Both the position numbers and the translations under genes were made by a program. Shown here in pieces: positions 55,135 to 64,000 of a stretch of DNA of 64,000 nt; the first letter of the stretch is position 1, and every line of letters begins with the position of its first letter. The DNA lies in the NCBI GenBank assembly GCA_946902985.2, contig OX336389.2:1011251441-1011315440 (forward strand). Direction: 5' to 3'. Origin of the DNA: Meconema thalassinum. Lineage: Eukaryota > Arthropoda > Insecta > Orthoptera > Tettigoniidae. The notes under the pieces were generated by a model. That model saw only the letters and a program-made list of their open reading frames with translations. It was not told the origin of the DNA and made no database searches.

Positions 55135-56001
55135 ATGGCAGCTAATTTTTTGTACATCGGCAATTTATGGTTTCCTCATCATCTCTACGAAATTTCATTG
55201 TGGGTTTCGATATGCCCTTATGGACAGTTCCCTTGGAAGACTGCTCAGGTCTTCATGATATCCAGCGTTGTCTCCAAATATAAGGATGTTGTAAGCATTG
55301 TACCTGTCCATAATTTAACAGCTGATCAGCTGAAAAGCATGTTATTGCATGTTGTTAGGGAGATAGAGAACATTGGGTTTACTGTCTTGTCACTCGTGTC
55401 TGATAATAATGCTGTAAATAGGAAGGCTTTCGAATTACTGTCACCTAATCGTGTTTTACAGCCGTCTATTGTGCATCCTGTTGATAGCACACGGAAGCTG
55501 TTTATAATTTTTGACACGGTACACATATTGAAGTGTGTACGCAACAACTGGATTGCTAAAGGTGGAAGTTGCTTGAAGTATCCAGTCTTCGATGACTTTG
55601 TAAAAATTGTTACAGCAGATTTTAAGCACTTGGAACAGCTGTACAAGAAGGAAAGAGACTCCTTAGCAAAATATGGGCATTTACTCTCCTTTAAGGTATT
55701 ATATCCTTCAACTATCCAAAAGCAAAATGTTAATCTGGCCCTTAAGGTTTTTGATGATAGAAATGTAGCTGCTCTCAAATGTATGTCATCAGAGGACACA
55801 AACTTTGCAAATTGTGAACATACTGCGGCTTTCTTGGCAATAATTTGTAACTGGTGGCATATTGTCAATGTGAAGAGTGCATTCGAAGGTCAGAGATTCA
55901 ACGACGTTTTCAGGGAACCAATTAGGGCTGACAGTATATTACACGTGGATTTCTTGAAGAAAATGTCATTGTGGTTGAAGAATTGGAGACAGTGTACCTA
56001 A
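55135..56001 (+). pseudogene. P-element/THAP9-like transposase, central part
   Basis: 288 codons with VFMISSVVSKYKDVVSIVPV, IENIGFTVLSLVSDNNAVNR and FIIFDTVHILKCVRNNW, the catalytic RNase H-like region of P-element transposases, where the VSDNN stretch and the DTVHILKCVRNN stretch are the best conserved parts. WWHIVNVKSAFEGQR follows. The N-terminal THAP domain is not in front of it. P transposase moves the element by cut and paste in the nucleus; this copy is cut at both ends. Confidence 0.75.
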
Positions 56002-56592
56002 ATGTGAGAGTTTAAGCCCTCAAACCTTTCAGTCATTGATAAACACGATTGACAGTTTTCTTCTTCTAATCCCATACCTTTTTCAGCATCATAAAGTTGA
56101 CTACTGCTCGGTTCCAAGCTCTGTGAACTTGCGGGATGAAGGGCAGAGGCAGGGTAGGAGCAGGCGAGAATTGAGAAGCCTGTCGACAGCCCGCCGTGTT
56201 ACCTGACATTCTCGTCTATTCCAATACTGCTAACATGGGTCTTTTCTGAAACCAGTGTGGCGTTGGGAATGAGTGACTGAGTCACCGACTAATGTATTTG
56301 CTTCTGTTAGTACGCAAGGACCGAGAAACCGCATCACTCGTCACCGCCACTACTCATAGTCTGCGATGCACATTCCTTTCAGGTCCACGCAGCTTAGACT
56401 CGAGCAGTACATACTGTTGAGTAAGTTTCAGAGTGACAATTTAGAAGGTAGATTTAGTTCCTACCGTCAGCTCAGTGGTGCCAACTACTACATAAGTTAG
56501 CCTATATGCAGTTGCTTGAAAGTGAAAGAAAAAAATAAGATTTAAGGACACATTGTTACTTTGCTCCCAAATTCAGCATGTGCCTATTGAGC
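56002..56592. other. Sequence inside the P-element relic, unassigned
   Basis: Joins the central and C-terminal pieces; contains stops in all frames. Confidence 0.35.
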
Positions 56593-56603
56593 AGTACTCC
56601 AGT

Positions 56604-56929
56604 ACCGGGTGAGTTAGCCGTGGTCGTTACGGCATGACTGCTGGCAGTCGCTCACATCCGGGAGGCGAGGAGGTTCGAATCCCCCCGCCGGCAACCTTGA
56701 AGATGGTCTTCTGTGGTTTCCCATCTTCCTTCCAGGCAAATGCCGGGGTTGGTCCTTAACTATAGGCCACAGCCGCTACCTTCCAACTCCTCGTCCTTAC
56801 ATCCGAACTTTCCTCCCCAACGGTACATGTAGCTCACCCATCGGGTGTCCGTCTCGAAGAAGCTACAAAACTGGCGAGCCGAACATGTCCTCGGACACTC
56901 CCGGCACTAAAAGCCATACGCTAAAAAAA
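56604..56929 (+). repeat. Full-length tRNA-derived SINE with target duplication
   Basis: AGTACTCCAGT lies at 56593-56603 and 56930-56940. The SINE has a tRNA-like head with GGTGAGTTAGCCGTGGTCG (A box) and GAGGTTCGAATCCCCCCG (B box), the CAGGCAAATGCCGGGG body motif and ends in an A8 run. The tail differs from the AACAACAA-tailed SINEs. Confidence 0.85.
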
Positions 56930-56961
56930 AGTACTCCAGTGTTCTAGAATGCGATTTTGAT

Positions 56962-57468
56962 ATGTTGGAAATTCCTGACAATGTTTTGCCTATCTTGGTG
57001 TATATTTCTGGTTATTCAGTCAAAAAAGGATTGTTTCTGAAGAAATGTTCCACATGTTCATTTTGGGTGCAGACTGACAGGGAAGTTGAAATTTCCATCC
57101 CCAGTGACTTTCTGGAGGAGTATGATAGAGGAAAATTGACTCTTCCCACTGAATGTTCTGTTCAAGTAGCTGGTCTTGCGTGGTTCATGGTGGAAAGGAT
57201 CCTAGGGTTGTTTTCGTATGTTTTTCTCAATGATGTTCAACAGCTTTCAGTTTTGCACAAAATATGTTGCTTGAAATTGGATGGATGTGACTTTCCAGGC
57301 CTCAACTTACAGGCCTCGTGTGAATTTAAGAGGACATTGAGTGACATACTGCAAAAGATCAACTTGCGTTCATGCAAAATTCTCATGAATAACCTCACTA
57401 AGAAGTACAATGACCTGGCAGAAGCTAAGAAATGCAATAGGCAGTTGAAGAAGTTACGAACAACGTAG
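56962..57468 (+). pseudogene. P-element-like transposase, C-terminal part
   Basis: 168 codons: VLPILVYISGYSVKKGLF, C-rich KKCSTCSF, then a helical region ending SCKILMNNLTKKYNDLAEAK. This is the C-terminal region of P/THAP9-like transposases (YISGYV motif). It belongs with 55135-56001; part of the insertion between them is the SINE. Confidence 0.7.
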
Positions 57469-58179
57469 GCAACAATATTGGGTTCAAGTTTATATCGGGA
57501 TACGTAGACTACTTGTCTAGGGGGAATTTTTAGTGCAGTCGATGACGTCACGGATGACATGTTAACATTGATGTTTCGGCTTGAAATGCCGCCATGTTTG
57601 TCAGCTGTGTGAGGTTTCAAACAGTACGTCGTTACATGCCGATGTAGTCACAAGTTCAAATGAGAGATGTAGTGGTGAGTTATGAATGTTCATTAATTAC
57701 TTTTAACTTAGTTCAATTTAATGGAAAAGTTGAACTGTACTCTTCTAAAGCCATGGCGAGACGAGACCATTGGTCGCTACTTGGTTAGGCGACTATCTGG
57801 ACGAAAATTATTGTTAGTAGTACAAGCAAGGGGGTCTGGAGTTAGGTTTGTTTTCGTATGTAAAGCCTTACTATACTCTGTATTACCAATGAGTGCTGAC
57901 AGCTGTCAAAGCTAGCACGTGGGGAAATGCTGCGTTGCCACTGAGGCATATCATGACTCATAACATTCCAAGAGGCTTCCTGGAAGACACAAATACTGGG
58001 ATCTGTGGTGTGTCAGCCGTATTCGTGTGAAAGGGCACAATCGATGCAACAGAATGAGAACACAATGATGATATTAATAATAATCATAATAAAATAAATA
58101 AATAAAAATAAAAAATAATAATAAAAATAATTAAAAATAATAAATAATGAAAGTTACCTAATCGCTCGAGCTGCTACTA
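57469..58179. other. Unassigned DNA with an A/T-rich microsatellite
   Basis: A 64-codon frame at 57721 has no domain. 58070-58150 is an AAT/AAAT-type microsatellite. Confidence 0.4.
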
Positions 58180-58587
58180 ATTATGGGTTCTATTCCTTTC
58201 ATAGCCTCCACTTCGTCACTTGTGTCTGAATCGGATCCGGAATTGCTTCCCAGGGAAATGATGAACCGATCTACGCCATCATCGAGTATACATTCACGTT
58301 TCGTGGCCTCATACAGTTCTCGTTGCACTCACACTACACGCTTCCAGTTTTCTGAAGTCACTTCCCTAATAGGCTTAACGGTAAGCTTCTCAACCTCACG
58401 GAGTGTGAATTTTTTATTATGCCGTGCTATGTAACCCTTCACTTGACCCCATATCATTTCTATAGGATTGAAGTGGCAATGATATGGGTCAGCCTGATGA
58501 TCTCATGGCCATGCTTTCTCGCCAGTTCATCCACGTGGTAGCCTACATGGGTTTAGGCTTGCGCTGCCGTATAAGATTGAGAAGGAT

Positions 58588-59646
58588 ATTAATTCTCAAT
58601 GTAAGTGGAACGTGGCTTATACACTTGCAGCAGACATGAATGTGACTTTTACATACCTTGTGTCCTTGTTTCATTTTCTGGGCGATATTACGTATTGAAA
58701 TTAGGAACCCTGGTTACTACTGAACCTCACATATGTGCTAAAGTACGTAAATATGTGTTTTTATTTATTGCTATTTTACAAACGGCTGTCATCTTTCGAC
58801 AACGCTTGCATCTCGTTCAACTGTTATCAAGGCACACACTAGCAGCACGCACCGAGGCGCACACATTGTTGCTAACATGTGAGATACAAAATCACTGTTG
58901 ATGAAAAGAAATGGGATACAACATCACTGTCGATCAAAAAAAGAATATAATCGGGACGCGTTAGGCTGTAACCATTGTCAAAAACTATTGGATTGGACAA
59001 AATGAAGGTTAGAATGGTTGGTTGTAGGTGTGGCTTTGCCCGCGCGCAGCTAGCCGGGCACGGTTAACACAAAACCATTGATCTGGGCATGTTAGGCTGT
59101 AACCATTCTCAAACACCATTAGATTGGACAATACGAGGGTTAGAAGGTCGGGTGAGAGTGTGGCCTTGGCCGCGCGAAGCTAGCGGGGCGCGGTTGGCAC
59201 AAAACCATTGTCAAAACCACAGTTGTGTGAAAAAAACACATACTTATTACAGCGGAGCGATATACTGCATAGTAATTACAGAGCAGATAACATAAAACAC
59301 TCATTTCAGCCGTGGAAAAAATCATTAAAGAGAAGCGAAATATTGCCCACACTAATCTAATTAGAGTGGTGAGCTGAGTGCTGCGCACGAATGATGCGCA
59401 CTAGAGACTGAACTGTTTCACGTAGTACCGTAAGGGCGAGGTTGGCAGTACTGATTTGAGCAATGGCGCTCACAGCCGTAATTTTCGCTATATTTGGGAT
59501 GGCTGGGTGGGTCACAGACGGCGGAGGAGGAAACATCTATTAAAACATGCTCCCTGACTTAATTTTCATCGTTTCATAAGGTATTTTGGCTAATTCATGT
59601 ATTATAGAGAGTGTTATCGCTCGTTCTATGTTCATTCAGCGCTACC
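58588..59646. mobile_element. Unclassified 1.06 kb insertion with 9-base direct repeat
   Basis: GAGAAGGAT is repeated at 58579-58587 and 59647-59655, and removing the insert rejoins the transposase reading frame at residues GILLNLIRQ. No terminal inverted repeat, LTR or poly(A) is visible. It contains a 130-base tandem duplication. A 98-codon frame in it has no domain. Confidence 0.6.
58950..59210 (+). repeat. Two tandem 130-base repeats
   Basis: TTAGGCTGTAACCATT at 58961 and 59091 begin matching units (58950-59080 and 59081-59210), sharing GATTGGACAA, GCGCG(C/A)AGCTAGC and ACAAAACCATTG. They differ at roughly one base in six. Confidence 0.75.
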
Positions 59647-60650
59647 GAGAAGGATTCCCTTTGTTGGAGAGCTGTCGCATGGTACACTATGGCGGTTGAG
59701 CCATTCCAACATTCGTGGTTTCGTACTTGAAGTCGTTGGAGCTTCGTCTATCTGTACTGTGTGGAACGAAGCAATGTCCATTACAATAACACTGTGTTCA
59801 GGGATGTTGTGTAACAATTGTTCCTGGAACCATTTTAAAAACTGGTTGTGGTCAATGTCTTCATGGTAATCACCAGTTCTCTTCGACCTAAAGAGCAAAA
59901 GCGCATTATTAACAAAGCCGTGTGATGGCCCGACGTGTAGAATAATAAATCGACCCCCTCTGCCTGATGGCCCTTTCATTGTCCCCTGAACTGAGTTGTC
60001 ACTCCAACTCTTAGACACTGTGTGACCAGCATTGACCCACGTTTCATCTAACCACACAATATCCATAACAATTTTGTCCGTAATTTCACTTAGAAACTGA
60101 CACCTCCAAGCCTCTCCATGATCACCTTCCCGTCATTTAATTTTCTTATATTTAAATCCCAGATCATGCAACACTTTATTCAAGGAAGAAAGGCTTCCTT
60201 GAAATAATTCTGCCTCTATCTGAGCGAAACAAGAAGTTTGCGACATGTTGGAATTTCTTACCTAAAATAATAGCTATAAATATGCCGTCTAACAGCATCT
60301 TGTTGAGTGAGAGCCATCTAAATTAGTGACCACCCCTTCCCTCTGTCTCTTCTTCCCCGTGTTAATAGTTTAGATGGGCCAGCATCATCAGACGGGAACT
60401 TCTCTTCCGTCAGTCGGTACACAGTGGTTTCACTCACACCAAGAGCCTTTGCAGTTCTTTTCTTCACCTGAACAAATGGAATCAGAGGTTCCACCCGTAA
60501 GCGCATACTTTCCTCTTCTTCCTCCATAAAATTTCTCACAGTACATACCATCTCCCTTGCTTGGCTTTGGAGAGTCACACCACGGCCTGAGGTTGTTCTT
60601 TGTCGCAGAGAATGGATCCTGGGCCTTCCGCGAGCATGTACCGATGCCAT

Positions 60651-61017
60651 TTTTACACAACGAAAATAGACATCATGATGATGCGAATAAAGGAAATAAA
60701 TTCAAAATCTGTATATACACACGCCTCCAACAAACATAGAACGATAACGCTTACTGTAGCCTATTAAAGAATAAGCAAATGCACTTCAATAGATACAGGG
60801 GATAATACTAATGACAGTGACGAGTCAAGGCACAGTAGAACACTGCGTCTATGTGCTCACTCCTGTGTCGGCATACATTGCAACACTGCTCGCTGTTGCT
60901 ATGGAGTCCGTTACCCCTCTCGTCTCCACTCCTCACCTCACCCTTCAATCGGATGACAGCTTTCACCGTTCATCTTTTGTAAATCAGAGTATAACACATA
61001 GAATTTAACATGTGTGT
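60651..61017. other. No feature recognised
   Basis: Probably the remaining 5' flank of the IS630-like element and host DNA; no clear inverted end found. Confidence 0.35.
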
Positions 61018-64000
61018 TTGAGTCTTCAGTCTTTCGACTGGTTTGATGCAGCTTTCCATGCCTCCCTGTCCTGAGCTAATCGTTTCATCTCTACATAGCT
61101 ACCACACCCTACATCCGAGGCAATATGTTTAATATATTCTAACCTTGGTCTACCCCTACAGTTCTTGTCCTCAACCCTTCCTTCCATAACTAAGCTTGCT
61201 ATTCCTGGTTGTCTTAGAATGTGTCCTACTAACCTATCTCTTCTCTTCATTAGCAGTCGCCAGAAACATCTCTCCTCTCCCACTCGTCTTAATACCTCTT
61301 CGTTTGTAACCCTATCTACCCATCTGATTTTCATCATTCTCCTGTAACACCACATTTCAAATGCTTCAATTCTCCTCTTTTCTGCTGCACCAATAGTCCA
61401 AGTTTCACTTCCATAGAGCGCCACGCTCCAGACAAAGGTTTTCAAAAATGACTTCCTAATACCTACATCTATATTTGATGTCAACAGATTCCTTTTTTGT
61501 AGAAATGCTTTCCTTGCCTGAGCCAACCTACTTTTTATATCCTCTTTGCTTCGTCCATCACTGGTTATTTTGCTTCCTAAGTAACAGAAGTCTCCTACTT
61601 CCTTCAGCTTTTCACCTGCCAATTTGATGTCCATAGAGGTTTCTGATTTATTTCGGCTGCATTCCAGTATTTTTGTTTTACATTTATTAATTTTTCATCA
61701 TGTATTCTTTCCGTAAGACGGAGTCCATACCATTCAAAAACTCATTCAAATCCTCAGGCGTGTCGGCCAAGATGACGATGTCATCAGCAAATCTCAGAGT
61801 TGAAATTATTTCTCCTTGAATCTTCACTCCCACTTTAAATTTTTCTCCAATTTCCTTCATTGCTTGTTCAATGTAAAGATTGAAAAGTATGGGTGATATG
61901 TTGCAGCCTTGCCTTACACCTTTCTGAATACCAGCTTCTCTCTCATGTCCTTCAGCTCGAATGACTGCTGTCTGGTTTCTGTATAGATTGTATATCACCC
62001 TCCTATCCCTGTACTTTATTCCAATAGATTTCAAAATGTCAAACAATTTAGTCCAATCAACGTTATCAAAAGCCTTTTCTAAGTCTACAAATGCCATGAA
62101 CGTTCTCTTATCTTTCCTTATTCTACCTTCCAAAATCAGCCTAAGACTTAGTACAGCTTCCCTTGACCCTACATTTCTCCTGAAACCATACTGGTCTTCA
62201 CCAAACTCCGTTTCTATCTGGCTTTCCATCCTCTTGTAAATTATTCTAGACAGGATCTTTGAAGCATGAGTAATCAGGCTGATTGTACGGTAATCTTCAC
62301 ATCTGTCAGCTCCCACTTTCTTTGGTATAGGGATAATAACATTCTTCTCGAAATCAGGGGGTACCTCACCTGTCTCATAAATCCTACACACCAAGTGAAA
62401 TAACCTGATCAGACCTTCATCTCCTATGCAGCGTAGCAACTCAATCGGTATATCATCTGTGCCTGGTGCTTTGTTCCTGCTTAAGTCCTCCAATGCTCTG
62501 TCAAATTCTGATCTCAATATTAAATCTCCTTTTGCATCCTCATCAATTTCCTCCTCTCTTTCTATTACATGATTATCGATCTCCTTTCCCTTGTACAAAC
62601 ACTCTATGTAAGCTTTCCATCTCTCAACCTTTTCTTCTCTTAGAGGCTTTCCATTTCTGTCCTTAATATTACAGCACTTGGTCTTCTTTTCCCCAAAAGT
62701 ATTCTTAATCTTTCGATTAGCTGTGTCTACCTTTCCTAATTTCAGACAATTTTCTATACCTGCACATTTCTCTTTCAACCATTCTTCTTTCGCTTCCTTG
62801 CACTTCTTGTTAACCTCATTTCTCAGACGTCTGTATTCTGCTTTCCCCTTTTCATCTCTTACATTCTTGTGTTTCCGCCTTTCATCCATCAAATCTAGTA
62901 TATCCTGAGTGATCCACGGTTTTTTACCAATTCTTTCTTTCCTACCAATGTTTTCTTCTGCGGATTTTGTTATTTCATTCTTCAAAAGTGCCCATTCGTC
63001 TGCAATTGAAGTTTGTTTAGGGTTTTTCATTAGTCCTTCTTTTATACTCTTCTTGAATCTTTCGTTTACATCCTTCTCTTTCAGTCTGTCTATTGCCCAC
63101 CTTTTTGGCTTTTGACTTTTCTTCAGTTTCTTCAACTTTAATCTGCATTTCATAACAACCAGATTGTGGTCAGAGTTAATGTCAGCACCAGGATATGTTT
63201 TACAATCCAAAATCTGGTTTCGAAACCTCTGCTTGACCATAATGAAGTCAATTTGGTAACGCCCTGTATCTCCTGGTCTCATCCATGTGTATATTCTTCT
63301 ATTGTGGTTATTGAATAAGTTGTTAGCTATGACCAACTCATGCTCGGTGCAGAATTCCATCAGCCTGCTTCCTCGATCATTCCTTTCACCTAATCCGAAA
63401 TCTCCTACTATCTTCCCTTCTCTTCATTTACCTACCACAGCATTCCAATCTCCCATTACTATAACATTTTCATCACCCTTGACATACCTCAGAATTTCAT
63501 CTATTTCTTCGTAGACCTTTTCAACATCTTCATCATCAGCTTGACTGGTAGGCATATAGACTTGTACCACTGTGGTGCACGTAGGTTTAGTATTGATTTT
63601 TGCTATAATAATCCGTTCACTATATTGCTCATAATATTCCACCCGCTGTCCAAGTTTCCTACTCAATATGAGACCAACCCCTGCTTGGCCATTGTTTGAT
63701 TTAGTGCTAATGGCCCTATAGTCACCTGACCAAAAGTCACGTTCTTCCTGCCAGCGCATTTCACTGATCCCAACCAAATCCAACCTCAACCTATCCATTT
63801 CCCTTTCTAAGTTTTCTAACCTTCCACTTCCTAGCAGACTTCTAACATTCTACGCTCCGATCCGTAGAATGTCAGATTTCCTCTTTGTCACTTCTGTGAT
63901 GTTAACCCCCTCTCGAGTAGTCCCCACTCGGAGATCCGAACGGGCGACTAGTTTACCTCCGGATTGAAATCTTACAAGGGAGGAGGCCCACGACGCCCAG
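61018..64000 (-). mobile_element. RTE-type LINE, nearly intact, cut by window end
   Basis: About 3 kb on the minus strand carrying endonuclease, RT and C-terminal region in one almost continuous frame. The 3' end lies at about 61018 (GAGTCTTCAGTCTTTCGACT on +). The 5' region continues past the window. Fragments of the same family occur at 33415-34115 and 34250-34940. The RTE assignment is from the protein style (endonuclease-reverse transcriptase with no RNase H); related clades cannot be excluded. Confidence 0.8.
61026..63798 (-). pseudogene. RTE-type ORF2: endonuclease-reverse transcriptase, one stop and one frameshift
   Basis: 63798-63424 is the endonuclease (LVGISEMRWQEERDFWSGDY, then VIVMGDWNAVVGK). 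A single TGA (63421-63423) follows and the frame continues to 61687: IDFIMVKQRF and SDHNLVVMKC finish the endonuclease; NKAPGTDDIPIELLR, FMAFVDLEKAFDNVDW, GVRQGCNISPILFNLYIEQ and RFADDIVILAD are RT motifs (FADD catalytic box near 61770). At 61690 one extra A in an A-run shifts the frame, and the C-terminus continues at 61634-61026 with VGDFCYLGSKITSDG. Only two lesions, so this is the youngest-looking LINE here. Confidence 0.88.

Larger units (their letters stand above)
58180..60650 (-). pseudogene. IS630-like DDE transposase, split by an insertion
   Basis: On the minus strand 60650-60318 carries a helix-turn-helix (VKKRTAKALGVSETTVYRLT). After a stop near 60130, FLSEITDKIVMDIVWLDETW gives the first catalytic Asp; VIVMDIASFHTVQ (59800s) gives the second (Ile replaces the usual Asn). 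At 59655 it breaks and resumes at 58578 with LLNLIRQRKPKP, VDELARKHGHEIIRL and HCHFNPIEMIWGQVKGYIAR, which has the third acidic residue (Glu), and an acidic C-terminus near 58190. Similar proteins are common in aphids and other insects. Several stops; inactive. Confidence 0.75.

Noticed and set aside
55326..55868. 180-codon minus-strand frame
   Set aside because: Antisense shadow of the P-element transposase.

Overview
This is a piece of a large, transposon-rich insect genome. The evidence is spliced host exons with GT/AG borders, insect-type errantivirus, mariner, Penelope, Transib, P-element, hAT and Kolobok relics, and several tRNA-derived SINE families whose sequence I associate with Orthoptera or related Polyneoptera. 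The order is my inference; no species can be named.

The only host coding sequence recognised is two small phase-0 exons on the + strand (8409-8510 and 15475-15552). They encode consecutive parts of an oxysterol-binding protein-related protein of the ORP9 type. Almost everything else can be read as intron or flanking DNA filled by successive transposon insertions.

Layout: 1-4536, decayed errantivirus-like (Ty3/gypsy) element with gag end, pol remnant, integrase, env and a probable 3' LTR. 4537-8408, intron with SINE pieces. 8409-15552, the two host exons separated by a SINE, a hAT element, a Penelope-like retroelement and a LINE endonuclease fragment. 15876-31031, a 15 kb nested block: an I-clade LINE (copy A) flanked by a direct repeat, carrying a Transib transposon, a second copy of the same LINE (copy B) and a mariner-type element. 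31289-33215, a long-inverted-repeat element with tRNA-like arms and a short Tc1/mariner-type element. 33415-36363, RTE-type and CR1/jockey-type LINE debris. 36979-40395, a mariner and a second Tc1/mariner-type element. 40412-44140, SINEs, a hAT relic split by a minisatellite-bearing retroposon, and a THAP-domain fragment. 45582-47068, a Kolobok element with TTAA target site. 47408-48253, a solo LTR. 48743-50196, another Tc1/mariner-type element. 52866-54020, a 1.15 kb palindrome. 54021-57468, a LINE 3' end and a P-element relic. 58180-60650, an IS630-like transposase split by an unclassified 1 kb insertion. 61018-64000, a nearly intact RTE-type LINE.

No operon, CRISPR array or functional rRNA/tRNA gene is present. 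Every transposon coding region read here carries a stop, frameshift or deletion, so none looks autonomous. The most informative items are the Transib element, whose two ends have the heptamer, 22/23-base spacer and nonamer layout of V(D)J recombination signals, and the insertion chronology that can be read from nested target-site duplications.
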